64,000 nt of DNA, from positions 143,289,700 through 143,353,699 of the forward strand of contig CM035439.1 of NCBI GenBank assembly GCA_020310875.1, read 5' to 3'. The position numbers and the translations under genes were made by a program. Source of the DNA: Ceratopteris richardii. Its lineage: Eukaryota; Streptophyta; Polypodiopsida; Polypodiales; Pteridaceae. Of this stretch, positions 44,396-56,230 are shown in pieces (within the stretch, counting starts at the first letter, position 1; each line of letters begins with the position of its first letter). A model generated the notes under the pieces. It ran no database searches, had not been told where the DNA came from, and worked only from the letters and a program-made list of their open reading frames with translations.

Positions 44396-47300
44396 ATGGC
44401 AGCAGTAGTAGGAACAAGCTCCCAAGCGGGCACTAGTACTCAAAGCAATTAGGATACCATGTTTGTGGAAGCTCCACTGACAGCAAGGCCTGAAGAGCTT
44501 TTGAATGTGAGAAGAATTCCTATCTCAGATCCACCAAATGGCCTAACAGAAAGAATAAAGGGGCATTCTCACTGGTTCAATGAGATGCCAGGAGACTTGG
44601 GAGATGCGTACCACATCTGGGAGTCAAAGTTGGAATTCGGAGGAGTCTGGTGGACATTTCAATTCTTCTCGAGAGAATTTGAAACATTACAGAATGCAGC
44701 CCCTCTTCAGGATATTTGGCTAAAAGCGGGATTGCAAGATTATTTCAGTGCAGCTTTGCCTAGACCTGATTTTCTTAGGTGCTACTACTTGATTGCCACA
44801 TTGAAGGCGACAGGAGATAAAGATCATTCAGGCACATTCCTGGTGCCCTCTCTATCAAACGAGGAGGAAATGAATAAGTTTGAATTGAATATTACTTTAA
44901 TCAGGGAAGCCCTTCAGATGTATGGCACCCATGTACCTTCCGATCGAGACCCTTTGATACCGGACTCTATGAACAAAAATAAAATCAAGAAGTTGAAGGA
45001 AATGTGTGCTCTCACCCCCAACATCGCCATACCATTACGGATGTGCCTTCAACACTTCGCATTTCCGGCGCAAGACCGGTTCACCCACCCTCATAAGAAG
45101 ATATGGTATTGATTATACCTAGCAGAGACTAAGAGCTTACCAATTAAAATGCCCGTGTGGATCTTGGACCAGTTATATGAAGCAGGCAAGCGAGGAGTGC
45201 GGAAGCCTACTTTGAATGGCTGCTGTGCCATTACAAGAATTATCTACAAATGCCTTGCTTATGATGTACCGATCGCAAGGGCCCTTAAGTATTCACAACT
45301 AGAATTCTTCAAGGGGCGGAAGTCAGGGGTGCAACCCGCAAAAAGAATGCGTAGTTCACTTTCACAGGTTCTAATCCCTCGTGAGGCCACCACAAAAGCT
45401 TCCCTCAGAGAAGAGGAACAAGTAGCCCCTTTCACTATCCATCTCCAAGGACCACGATCAGGGGGTATGATAGAGCCCACTCCATCATCCCCTCCACTAC
45501 CCACAGATGCTGAGTTTGCATCCATGGCTACTTTGGTAGAGGATCCAAATTTTGACTTTGAAAGCTTCTTGAAGACAACCCACTTATGTGAGAGTGAGTT
45601 TTTCTCTGAGACCGACAGCCCTGAAGCTTCATCCCAGAGAGCACGACCACATGGTGAAGCACGAAGAGTACATTGGGAGGATGAGGCACAACGCACGCAG
45701 GCGGGAGGCACTCATGAACAAGTGGAGATGCAGAGGAATGAATCAGAGGAGAGTGAAGAGGATGCCCCTGCTTACACCGCACAACTTAAATGGCTCTACA
45801 AAACGATCAAGCAGGTACAAAAGAGGCATAAGCTATCAGAGGAGGCAAATAGAGCGATGGTGAATCAAATGCTTCAAGCAGAGAACGCGGACCCCCATTT
45901 TGTGGAATCATTGAACCTTTTGGCAGAGACATATGGGATTATAGAAGCTATGAGGATCATGTTACATCGCAACCCTCCTCAATACGATCAACGAAGGATC
46001 GATACATGACCACGAAGGGGGAAGATGATCCAAATGGAAGTCTCTACCGCCCTCCCTACCACCACTCAAGAAGATGTCCACATGGCGAGCCCAACCAATA
46101 GTGAGGAACCAGATGTAAATACACAGGTACCATCTCCACCATCACCTCCCATCCAGCCCTCCAAAACCCTCACCACCAGTATTCCTGAACAATCAACATT
46201 AACCCTTAGTGAAACTATACCACGCACTACCATTTCCCCGTCCACCCCTTTACCTCCTTCCACTAGTTCCAGCCAATTTTCTGAACCCCATATAGGTCAC
46301 CCTGCCACCAATCAAACTATAATAGGTCACCCTTCATATCTCTCAGCCCTCGGACAGCCAATTGCCACTAGCCAAACCTTAACACACCCAATTCCAGTCA
46401 CTGATACATTTCCTCTTTCCCAACCTCAGACCATTGAGCCCCTCTTCACCCCCTCAGAACCAACACAAGCCACCCTACCTCCATTGTTGGCAAACCTTGT
46501 AAATATGATGCGACAAATTGATGATTATAAGAGAAATTCCCTTTCCCAGCACACCTCATCCACATTCACACCCACCACTAACACACCGCCCACGATTCCC
46601 GTATTCACGATTCACACAACACACACAATCACGTCCGATCCCATGGACGTTTCACCATCCACAGGAGCACCCACCACCACAATTGTTCCCACATCCTCAC
46701 ATTTCACTTCACTTATAGGCACATCATCCACTTTTCCCTTCCCCATTTCCCAACCCTTTGCATTTTCCACCTCTACCATTGCATCCACATCATTTAGTCA
46801 TGCACTAGACACCATGTTCGAAGCGGCCACTCAACTTAAGCAAGAGTATAGATTACTGGAAGAAAATAACACAGAGCTGTGCAATCTCTCGGCTCAACTC
46901 CAGGCACGTGTCAATGCCTTGGAGCTAAGTAATACAGCACTACAACATGAGGTGACCACCCTCCAACAATCTCAGGTGGAGCTCGAAGCCAAACATACAG
47001 AGGCGACTAGGGCAGCGGAAGAACAACTCAGAGATCAACTAGCCCGTAATGCTAGACTACAATGAAACATGGCTCTACTCCGACGCCACCTAGCAGCTGC
47101 ACAAGAAGAAAACAGGAGATTACAACAACAAAATCAAGACAACCTCGAAGCCGCCATAGAAAGTACTCCAGGGGCACCCATTGACCCTGCTAGCTTCCGG
47201 GCCGTCCCTTTAGAAAGCATACAACAAATCTTGGAAACCTATGCCAACCTCTTAGAAGCACATGATCAGCTGGTTGACCAAGTAAAAGAGCTACAGAGAT

Positions 47301-48649
47301 CCCAAGTGCCTACACCACAACCACTAGAAGCTAAAAAGATGGTCCATGCAGCCACTTCTCTAGAGCCCGAATCTTCAACAACCAATGAGGTACTTGAGCT
47401 ACGACGACAAGTGGCAGAATTAAAGATCAAGTTGTTACAGTATGAACGACCCCCTTCTCCACCTGATCAACCACTAGAAGAAGAAGCGGTATTCATTCCA
47501 ATGGAGGAAACATTTGAAGACAACTATGAGCCTCAACCTCTTCCAGGAGGCAGAATCATGGAGGAAGGACAAGACACTTATGAAGAGCCCCCTTCTGCAT
47601 GGATGAAACAGGTAGAAGAAATGGGGACAACTTAGGAGGAGCGTATCTCCACTCAGATGCTGGCAATGAGGACCATTGAAGAAACCATACTTCAATCAGA
47701 GTATTTCAGACACCTAGCCCCTAGAAGACTGATAACTAGTTCTCAATTACAATATAAACCCTATTTTGTATTATTGGCCGACTACAACGTAGAAATCAAA
47801 AGAGTCACTAACAGGTACCCCACGTTCGCAACACAATTCGAACCAGAGGATATTCTAGAGGCAGCCAAAAAAGGGGCCATATTCCAACTCATCTGAAGGC
47901 AAAAGTTACTCGAAACCTATCCGGAAATGCTTAGAACATGGGACCACGCTCCCATGCATTTGAAGTATAACCCTTGCTTCGGACCAGTACAAAGGAGACA
48001 ATCATGGAAAGCATTTGCTATAAAGGTTTGGAACAACGCAAATTGCAAACAATGGCTGAATTACCCCTCGATCGCACCACAAACAGGCACACCTACAGTA
48101 GCATATATGATAGCTACCATCAGACAGTGGATGCCACGCCTCCACCCCATGCCAGATGTCGCTGTAGAGATGATGCTCAAAATTTTGGACATGATGCAAG
48201 TGGTGCTAAAGACTTTTCAAAATGTACGTAATATCCAGCCGCCAATTCCGGGCTTCATCAACGGTAACTATGACCTACTTTATGATAAGAGCACAACCCC
48301 GAGCATACGAGTCACTTATGCATGGCACACAAGAATCAGGTATCTCCCTGCTTGCTACGAGCAAACATTTGATGACATGTTCACCACGGAGTTCTGGGAA
48401 GCACACTCAGAAGTGTTCGCGCCATGCCCAACCCACCTACTACAACTATTCGCATGTGAACAAACAATGCACTCAGAGCTCTACACCACGCCACAACCTT
48501 ACATGCCTGGAGCAGTAAATTGGGATGCCCTGCAAAGAGATTTGGTCCGGGGACTACGGATTAAAGAACAAGAATTGGCAACCGACGTATTACAACAGTA
48601 CATTGATCAAACCGTGGAGCAGAGGTCTGTCAGAGACGACAGACGCTAG
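44396..48649 (+). pseudogene. Element D third ORF, about 1,418 codons, unknown function
   Basis: One reading frame from ATG 44396 to the stop at 48647, interrupted only by TAG 44450, TGA 45110, TGA 46007, TGA 47063, TAG 47633 and TGA 47894. The frame never shifts. Regions in order: an N-terminal globular part (44396-45350; WWTFQFFSREFETL, DIWLKAGLQDYF); an acid/Ser-rich linker; a Pro/Ser/Thr-rich low-complexity stretch (about 46060-46790); a long coiled coil (about 46800-47460; ENNTELCNLSAQLQARVNAL and AAAQEENRRLQQQ); and a C-terminal globular part (47657-48649; FAIKVWNNANCKQWLNY, AYMIATIRQWMPRL). No signal peptide or membrane segment was seen, so it is not an obvious envelope gene. It ends just before the polypurine tract. 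Confidence 0.85.
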
Positions 48650-48661
48650 GGGGGGGGAGAG
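48648..48661 (+). promoter_or_regulatory. Polypurine tract of element D
   Basis: AGGGGGGGGGAGAG immediately before the 3' LTR. It overlaps the ORF3 stop codon. Confidence 0.85.
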
Positions 48662-49239
48662 TGTTGGCATCATATGGGGAGAAGCAAGTACGGCATACAT
48701 GTAGATCTAGCACTAAGGCAACCCATTAAATTTTGCCAAACCTTACATCATTTTAAAAGTGTTTCTCATCACTAAAAACCCTTGTAAATATCGTTTCACC
48801 TTTTTGTAGCTCCATTTTGTACAAGCCGAGGAGTCCTCGAGCTTGAGGAGCCTTAGAAGTAGTTGCCTGCCAATTTTCATATTTTTAAGATCTCGTTTGA
48901 GCCCTCGAATAAGCTCTGGAACCTAATTTTTAACTAGGCCGGACACTAGGTCTGGACAAGGCCAAAGCTAGTCAAAAACTATAAATAGAGCTAGAGAGCT
49001 CATTTTTGGGCTAGCTTCTTGTAGTTTTGAGCTTGTATGAGAACTTGGTTGTGATAGAAGTGATTCCATTGTCTTACTCTCTTTGTTCTTGCTGTGTGTG
49101 CGCGTGTGTGTGTATGTGTGTGCATGTTGGTGTGCTTCTCACTCACACATTTGTGCCTTTACTTGCTCGAGGTCTTCATACCATCCTCATGTCTTCCGGG
49201 ATTGACATTAAAGGAGGTGCTACTCATCACTGAGCTACA
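48662..49239 (+). repeat. 3' LTR of element D
   Basis: 578 bp, TGTTGGCATCATATGG...ACTGAGCTACA. Near-identical to 33265-33842 apart from a few substitutions. Confidence 0.95.
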
Positions 49240-49244
49240 CTCTC
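49240..49244. repeat. Right target-site duplication of element D
   Basis: CTCTC, matching 33260-33264. Confidence 0.85.
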
Positions 49245-49279
49245 CCTAACTCTCTTGAGGTTGAGCTCAATGACTATTT

Positions 49280-49507
49280 TGTTAGAGTTTCAGGTATGTA
49301 GAAGCACACAATGAACACAAGGACAAAGAAGCTTGGAGGACAACAAACAATATTAAGTGTATTACAAAGTGAATGTACAAAGATATGTATGCGTTAGGGT
49401 TATATGCATATATAGAAGCTAGAGAAAAAAAATGTCCTAAACATGAAAAAACATGCCTCAATGGTCCTATGAGTGTCCACGCACATCACTAAAAAAATAT
49501 ATCAAGA
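49280..49507 (-). repeat. 3' LTR of copia-2
   Basis: The plus strand starts TGTTAGAGTTTC and ends AATATATCAAGA. It is the diverged equivalent of the copia-1 LTR at 10773-10997. Confidence 0.82.
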
Positions 49508-49524
49508 AATCCCCCGTGGGAGTG

Positions 49525-51277
49525 ATGTAGTGAACAAGGAACTAGCACTCATGTATAAGGAAGTGCCAAGCTATGTGGAAAGAGATCAATCCACAAAAGA
49601 AAGTAAGCCCAAAGTCTTGCAAAAAGCTTCAAATGTCTTCCTAGGTAGAGCCTTTATGAAAGGTCTACAATGTTATCTTGCGTGGGCACATATGCCAAAC
49701 TGATCTCTCCAATAGAGAACCTCTCCCTGATATAAATATAATTCACCTCAATGTGCTTTGTGTGAGCATGCAACACAAGGTTCCTCACAACTCCCAATGG
49801 GCTCAGATTCTTAGTGAAGATGGTGGTGGATGAAGACTAACCGACACACAAATCAGATAACAGGCATCTGAGTCACACACACTCAATAATCATTGTGAAA
49901 ACTTCCCTGTACTGAACCTCACAACTAGACGTGGTCACAATAGTCTACTTCTTGCTAAACCAAGACATGTGTGAGCTAGCAAGCATGAAGCAAAAACCAC
50001 TAGTGGACGCACACATTTCATAACAACCAATCCATATAGATCCTGAAAAAGCATGTAAATGTGGGGGTAGTGATCCCCCCTTGGGATAAAACAATCAAAG
50101 TATTTGGGTACCACTCAAGTAGCAAAATATGCGCTTGATTGCATGCCAATGTTTGACACCTCAGTAATGCTAAAACCTGATCATATGAGAGACAACAAAT
50201 GGAATATCAGGTTGCATTATGCATAAGTAAATCAAGCATCCAACAACCTCTCATAGAGAACAACATCAAATGTATCGCCAACATGATGAAGACTCAACCA
50301 TAAACCTCTTTCCATATGAATGGCAATAGTTTTACAATCTTCAAGGCCAAAATGCTACAATAATATGTTAATATATTTCATTTGACACAAATCTTTTTTC
50401 CCATCAAATTGCATAAATTGAATGCCAAAGTAATGATTCAAATGCCCCAAATCTAACATCTCAAAGGGGATTGCAAGAAATTGGGCAATATGCTTTTGAT
50501 CAATACCATGCACAACATGTCCTCAACATAGCACGTCATTTACATGCCTAACATATAAGGTGCTCTCAGTTGGATTGTTCTAAAACCCATGTGCAATCAA
50601 GTAGGCATGTATCTTTTCATACTAAGCATGTGATGCTTGCTTCAAACCATATAATGCCTTTTCAACCTACACACTTTGTTTTCATGTTGTTTTTGCACAA
50701 AACCACGAGGCTGAAAAACATACACTTCTTCATGTAAGTCATCATTCAGAAATGTAGTTTTAATGTACAACTCATGTACATGCCAACCATGATGGGTGGA
50801 AAGTGCACGGATGCTATGAATAGTGGTCAATCAAAATGTGGGATAAAAGTTCTTATCAAAATCAATGTTGCATAATGTTTTGTATAACCTTTTGCATAAT
50901 CACCAAGGTCTCTTGAGTAGAAACTTTTGGAAAAATCCTAGCCTTATACCTATCAATTGTTGCATGAAGCTTATGTTTTAGCTTGTATACCCATTTAGTG
51001 CCAATGGTATTTTTGCTTTGAGGAAAATCACATGAAGATCAGGTACCATTCTTCATAATAGTATCATATTGTAATTGCATACCAGTCACCCAATTTTCTA
51101 AATTTTGTGCTTTACCAAAAGAAATAGGCTCATTCTCATCACAAAGACTAGAGGCAGCCATTGCATAGCAATCTCATGCTAAGGAAGCACTATGAGAGCC
51201 TAAATGAGTACGATATGTTAGCAGTGCATCTAATTTGCTATCTCTCAAAGCGTGCACTAACCATTTTGGAAAAGTAA
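49525..51277 (-). pseudogene. copia-2 RT/RNase H, heavily mutated
   Basis: Reading leftward, only fragments of frame remain, for example LHEEVYVFQPRGFVQK (50780-50690), the equivalent of the same block in copia-1 RT. RNase H similarity runs at 49560-50060. Many stops and frameshifts mean no long frame survives. Identity with copia-1 is mainly at the DNA level. Confidence 0.8.
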
Positions 51278-51568
51278 TGAGATGGGGATGCACCACAGTG
51301 GACTCTGCTTCTTGAGACCTCCACGATGATATCTACATAGTAGAAAACCTAGCTTCAGAAGTTGCACATAGTACACGACATAGGATCTATAGAATACCCA
51401 AATAATGCATAGTACACAAAGAGCACAAACAAAGATTTCTTAGGCATTACAAATGCGGTCAAACTTAGAATCTATGGCTGACCAAACCACTATATGTTTT
51501 ATTAAAGAACATATACAAAAAGTGTCTGGAGGCCATTTAGCCTTTCACATGGACACTAATGGTAAACA
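51278..51568 (-). repeat. Probable 3' LTR of copia remnant F
   Basis: On the minus strand it starts TGTTTACCATTAG. It is preceded by a purine run TTTAGTGGGAGAGA that fits a copia polypurine tract. The other end (TG at 51278, plus strand) is where similarity of copia-2 to copia-1 stops. The 291-bp length and TG...CA ends fit an LTR; the partner copy is off the right edge. Confidence 0.6.
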
Positions 51569-52121
51569 TCTCTCCCACTAAAGTCCAATATGGACAAAGG
51601 ACTATGGGACAAAAAATAAAGAATGAAAAAGAATACTTAAGCCTAAGTATACAAATTATACCTCCCACCTAATGGGAATGTTACAAAGTATACAATTAGA
51701 TGTATATGATCATGAAGCAAGTAATCCCCATCAAGTGATAATAGTGTCTAAAGCTATTGAGTGGTACATCTTTAGTCAAAGCACCTATAGCATTATCAAG
51801 AGTATGAACCTTATAAAGAATAATGCAATGAGTAGCTAAGGAGTCGCTAATGAAGTGATACCTCATATCAATGTGTTTGTTATTTGCATGATAGAACCGA
51901 TTATTAGCTAAAGCAATGGCACTCTAACTATGATTGAGCAAACCAGGTACATGTTTGTGGTAGACTCATATCATAAGCAAGACAAAAAAGACAAAATGCT
52001 TCCTTATATGCCTCACATGATATAACATAATCTCCTTCCGTAGTTAAAATAGATGTACATTCTTGAAGATGAGATCTCCAAGAGATAGCGCCTCCAACAA
52101 AATGATAAATGTACCCTAATG
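51569..52121 (-). pseudogene. Copia remnant F: RNase H C-terminal half
   Basis: The minus-strand frame from 52121 reads LGYIYHFVGGAISWRSHLQEC, then ILTTEGDYVISCEAYKEAFCL, the central and C-terminal blocks of copia RNase H. Stops and frame changes follow. The N-terminal half is found 8.9 kb away at 61033, beyond element T, on the same strand. Confidence 0.82.
52115..52121. repeat. Left target-site duplication of element T
   Basis: CCTAATG, repeated at 61033-61039. An eighth base differs (T here, G there). It splits the F RNase H gene between its first and second motif blocks. Confidence 0.7.
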
Positions 52122-52436
52122 TTAGTAGGAAAAAACTCATCATAACACCATTTAATGGTCCTTTAACCACTTTTTAGGATCAAAAGTGCTATTTTTGAGT
52201 TCTAAATCAAAATCCGTGCATGAACTAACCTGAAAAAATTTGACTTTTTCAAAAATAACTAAAAATACAACTTTCTTCCTCCAAAACCTCACATTTTCAT
52301 ACCTAGGTCCCAAAAATTCATCTCTTTCCACTACTTTCTCTCCCTAGCACACCATTGCAGCTCTTTCGTCTCCATTTCTTTTTGTGTGCATCTTCTTCTT
52401 TGAATTCCTATTGTCACTTCCATAGCCTGAACTCTA

Positions 52437-53822
52437 ATGGAGAAACCTAAATCTCATAGACATCCAAAAGATGAGGTTATCACGATAAAATGTGAAAATA
52501 TCAAGGCTATAGAAGGAATTTGGTTAGGACATGAGTTCTGCAAAGGTGCATGGGTGTACATGCAATCCTCTGGTGTTGGTCCTCATTGTGTAAGAGATCA
52601 TGGAAACTTGCATCTTCATTGGAAAGGGAAGTTATTAGGCTTCAAAAAGCTCGAAAATGATGAAATTGTTGCCATTGTACAACATGTTCTCACAATGTCA
52701 AGCATGAAATTGGAAAATGCAAACAAAATAAGATATCCTATCAATTGTAAGTATTACTCATTGACTTTTGTCCAAATTTCATAATATACCTAGCTAAGTT
52801 GTGTAGTTTCTTGTTGTAGACATATTTCCTTCTACCTTGGTGGAAGAACAAGCACTTCATAGTCTTACAAGTACTTTCCAAGAATTACATGCAGATGTTG
52901 GGTTGATAGTCTTTCCACAAGCCCGTCCTGGTGAGCTATTATGTGAGAGAGTTTTGTTTTACACACATTCATATGTTGTACCCTCTTCATCAAATGATTT
53001 TGGTAGGTTAGAGATGATTAAGGTACATTCTCTTTTAAAGCTCGAGTGGCCGAAACTTGATATATGGAAATTAACATCTTTGAAGCATAAGATCATGATG
53101 GACATACACAACTCTTTGAAATTTACAAGAGTTTCAAGATATATGGGATTACATTGGTGTGTTCCTGTTCATTGTTTTGTACATTTATTTCAGATATTCA
53201 CAATTCTAGAAACTTCAACAATGTTCATGTTAAAAGATATCACGTATGAGCAGGTAGAGGGTTTACTAGGTGAAAATTGGGGACTTGTAGAAGGATGCAC
53301 CAAAGGGGATATACACCTTCGTAAAACTGGTGCAACAGGCATAGGATTTTGATGCTCGAAATATCGTATGTCATTGTACATTACATTCTATTATGATCGT
53401 TGGATGTGTAAACTTGGTGAATGGATACCATAACAAAGTTTTGAGGGTTTTTTAATTTCATCTGAAATTAAGATAAATCTACCCAACAATGAAATGGAAG
53501 TTATTTTAGTAAATCATCATTGTACTCTTGTCAACGTGAGAAAATAGCTAGTAATAATGAGATTTAAGGATCTAGATCAATCAAAGTTCAGAATAAAAGG
53601 GTATAAGGTAAATAGCATATGGTATTTTTTCTTTTGTTTATACAAATTCTTATACTCAAATATGTTATTTTAAAGTTTTCTATTTGTTTGCAGATTGGTG
53701 AGAGGTTGGAGGATAAAATTAAAGTCCTTCCTGAATGGAGTATGGATGGAACTCAACTTTCATTGTCATAACTCAAGAACTATTTGAGTGCTAGAGTGAA
53801 CACACAACCTATGTTCCATTTA
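52437..53822 (+). pseudogene. Element T gene 1, spliced, unknown function
   Basis: Exon 1 (52437-52746) begins MEKPKSHRHPKDEV and ends at a GTAAGT donor. A 73-bp intron ends TTCTTGTTGTAG at 52819. Exon 2 continues in phase (IFPSTLVEEQALHSL) to a TGA at 53350. Coding sense goes on past it (MSLYITFYYDRWMCKLGEW, then MEVILVNHHCTLVNV). A second likely intron (53608-53693, GTAAAT...TTTGCAG) is followed by IGERLEDKIKVLPEWS. Stops at 53350 and beyond make it a pseudogene. No domain is recognised; there is a Trp/His-rich N-terminal part (WLGHEFCKGAWVYM, HLHWKGK). The matched phase across intron 1 is good evidence of a real gene. Confidence 0.6.
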
Positions 53823-54133
53823 TAATCCTTCATCTGCAACAATGTATTTAACATGCAAGACATGTAGCGTATAAAATTTTTTGATCTCAATATCATGTAC
53901 AATTTGACAAATCTTTGATTTTTCCAATGGCAGTTTATTATAATTTTAAAGTTCATAGAATTTATTTTTTCTATTGTGTAGATGTGATGTATCTTATTTT
54001 GGTTAATAATTCAATTCAATCTTTTTTTATGAGCCAAAGTTTTTTTTTGAGAGTTTTGTGCATGATTGTTTTATTTGAAGGTATCACTTTTAGTTTTAAA
54101 ATGGGTCCCACTCACTTTAAAATTTTGAAACTA
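53823..54133. other. Spacer upstream of gene 2
   Basis: AT-rich sequence between the last exon-like block of gene 1 and the TATA box of gene 2. Presumably the promoter region; nothing else seen. Confidence 0.4.
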
Positions 54134-54141
54134 CTATAAAA
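54134..54141 (+). promoter_or_regulatory. TATA box of element T gene 2
   Basis: TATAAAAG, 90 bp before the ATG at 54231, followed by a pyrimidine-rich leader. Typical plant core promoter spacing. Confidence 0.6.
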
Positions 54142-54230
54142 GCAACACTAATTCTCTCATTTCTCACTTTTGCAACCAAGAAGAGCTAGAAGCACTCGCA
54201 CAGCACGCACACAAGCTAGTATCACGCAAA

Positions 54231-55209
54231 ATGGCTGCCTCAACCTCCCGTTCCCTACAACCCAAACGTCCTCGTGAACTCTTCAATGAGTTCTTGGAAT
54301 CAACTAAGTTCAAAGGTAAAAAACACTTGTATAACCTATTGTCTAGAGTCCTTGATCTAGACAAAATAATTCAACTGAACTTTGATGTGCTCGAGGAAAT
54401 CATAGAGTTCCTTGAGTACGACATCTTGCATTACTCTATACAAATACCACCTTATGAGGGTAAATGGGTCCCATGTGACCTTTTACTCTACATACACAAA
54501 GGCGATGAAGCCTTCATGAAGCGCCTTAAGCACTTCATGGAAATTGTTGAAAATGCAGGGCACTTATTAGATGACTCTCTGCCATTAGTAAAGAAACTTA
54601 ACAAAAAGAAGAGGATGGGTACAAAGTACCTTTCTTACATTGCAACAACATATTTTATCACTAATGAGGAGCCCGAACCTACACCTGTTGAACTCCCCAA
54701 CCTTGTAACTCGGGTTTTTGTTAAGGAGAAGAATGAGCCTCAACCAGAGGCCATAAATTTTTCCATAGAAAGCATTACAATCCACCAAGAATTTCTTGGT
54801 GGTGTTGAGGACAAGCTATGTGAGCAATCAAGCATGGAGGAGGCCCCCCTCTTCAAATTGCAACCCCTCTGAGCCCACATTATTTGAGGTGGAACTTGAA
54901 TATCTCTCCATCATCATTGTGGATGGAGAGGAATTTATTTTTCTTCATGACATTGAGAAGGCATTCGGTATACGTTTAGACGAATGCTTGAATATTTTCT
55001 CCACAATGTCAAATGTTCCGCTTGATAACACATCTGACATACTTGAAAAGAAGGCAATCCAACTTGGGGATTTTGTGGCAGACACCATAGCGATGGTGTG
55101 TGCTGATATTTTAAAAGATGACAACAATTATACTACGGAGGAGGACTTCAATGCAACATGGAAGAGGATAATTAAGCAAAAAGTTCCTACATCCCCCGTA
55201 GCAGACTAG
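54231..55209 (+). pseudogene. Element T gene 2, unknown function, one frameshift
   Basis: Begins MAASTSRSLQPKRPRELFNE. It continues with a helical N-terminal domain (LYNLLSRVLDLDKIIQ, PPYEGKWVPCDLLLYIHKGD, KRLKHFMEIVENAGHLL) to an early stop at 54872. A one-base shift near 54855 leads into the frame that continues LFEVELEYLSIIIVDGEEF and DTIAMVCADILKD to 55209. A GTAAGT at 55282 may mark a further intron. The total is about 325 residues. I recognise no family. The TATA box and compositional continuity argue that it is a real gene of element T. Confidence 0.55.
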
Positions 55210-55944
55210 AGGGGCATGGCCCACTCTAGAATTGATCTTGATGCCCCTGGAAGAGGGGAGGAAGAAGAAAAGCTTCATGATGTAAGTGGTAATTAAATTA
55301 AATAGATGGATAATTTAAGTTAACAAAGTAAGAGCTTGAATTCTCATTTTCTCTTAACATGAAGCAATTGAGTTGGACAAGTTCGAAGCAAGATCTGGTG
55401 GGGATCTAGCTTCTCGTGAAACTGGTCACCTTGTAAAACTACATCGTAAAGGTGCCAAAGGATGATTTTGTTATCATACATAAAGACTACAGTCCAGATG
55501 GGCACTTCATGACTTGGTGCTTGAAGGCCCTTAGCAAAATTCTGTCTCTATGTACAATTACCCTAGTCACTAATTGTGTCATTTTGGTTAGGAAATCCTT
55601 AGTTGTAACTACATTAGGACTTAATTTTAGAGGAAAAGTACTAGGGCAAATAGGTATCGCTATGGGTCTCAGAATGCAAGACCCCCATGTAAAATCAAGA
55701 TCTGTCTCCAAAGGAGAAAGAAATTTGTAGAGAAATTGAAGGAAACTGAGAAATGGTGTAAATGTTTGGATAATACAAGCTTTAGTTTTTCCTTATTTGT
55801 CTAGTCTTGTGTATGAAATGTGCTTCATAAATTGAACCTACCATAGTCTCCACAAATTGTATGTAATTTTAAGTCTTTTTAATCATGGTGTATGGTCTAT
55901 CTATTGTGCCTATGGTCTTTAAGATATCATAAAAGGCATAAACA
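55210..55944 (+). other. Possible 3' exons of gene 2; mostly unresolved
   Basis: Includes a 92-codon frame (55452-55730, MPKDDFVIIHKDYSPDGHF) and, in another frame, a Lys-rich segment ending LKETEKWCKCLDN near 55775. These could be downstream exons of gene 2. Without a recognised protein I cannot set exon borders. Confidence 0.3.
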
Positions 55945-56050
55945 GAGCCAAAAAGTCCCAACCATAGAAACACTGGAATCAGCCCTGCAAAAATGTTGTA
56001 GGGCTCATTCCTATGTTTCTGTGGCTTGGGCTTTTTTGGGTTTTTTTGGC
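55945..56050. terminator. Large hairpin 1 between convergent genes of element T
   Basis: An inverted repeat with roughly 40-bp arms. The inner stem AGCCCTGCAA / TTGTAGGGCT surrounds a 5-base loop. It is extended by GGAAT/ATTCC, GAAACA/TGTTTC and CCCAA/TTGGG pairs with small bulges. A T-run follows. It lies between the last plus-strand and the last minus-strand gene, so a role in 3'-end formation is plausible but unproven. Confidence 0.75.
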
Positions 56051-56230
56051 CTTTTCTAGTATTTCTAGGGGCTCCAATGTACGGGAAAGTATGATATTGT
56101 TCAATTTCTCTTGGTAATGGGTGGCATCAACTTTACACGGAAGTCAAAGAAAGCCAAAGATTACCTGTAGTGAATAGCCTCTGTATTAAACACACCTAAC
56201 ATCTCATCTATACATATTATGCATACACAT

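Larger units (their letters stand above)
33265..49239 (+). mobile_element. Ty3/gypsy element D, 16 kb, with extra pol domains and a third ORF
   Basis: A complete plus-strand LTR element. It has 578-bp LTRs at both ends, CTCTC target duplication, primer site, leader with minisatellite, gag, zinc-knuckle region, pol (protease, reverse transcriptase, RNase H, integrase), polypurine tract and 3' LTR. The order with RT before integrase is gypsy. Unusual parts are two integrase H2C2 zinc modules, a second aspartic-protease domain after the integrase, and a 1.4-kilocodon third frame between pol and the 3' LTR. Its coding frames are broken by a limited number of stops and at least three frameshifts, so this copy is inactive. 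Confidence 0.95.
49280..51277 (-). mobile_element. copia-2: decayed relative of copia-1
   Basis: A minus-strand copia 3' portion: 3' LTR (49280-49507), then RNase H and reverse transcriptase in reverse, ending in the linker at about 51275, where another LTR begins. It aligns along its whole length with copia-1 7079-8820, but with many substitutions and indels. The 40 bp between element D and this LTR (49240-49279) are plain flanking DNA. Confidence 0.85.

Noticed and set aside
44396-48649. ORF3 of element D as a retroviral envelope gene
   Set aside because: Position fits, but I see no signal peptide, membrane helix or glycoprotein-like cysteine pattern; coiled coil and low-complexity parts point elsewhere.
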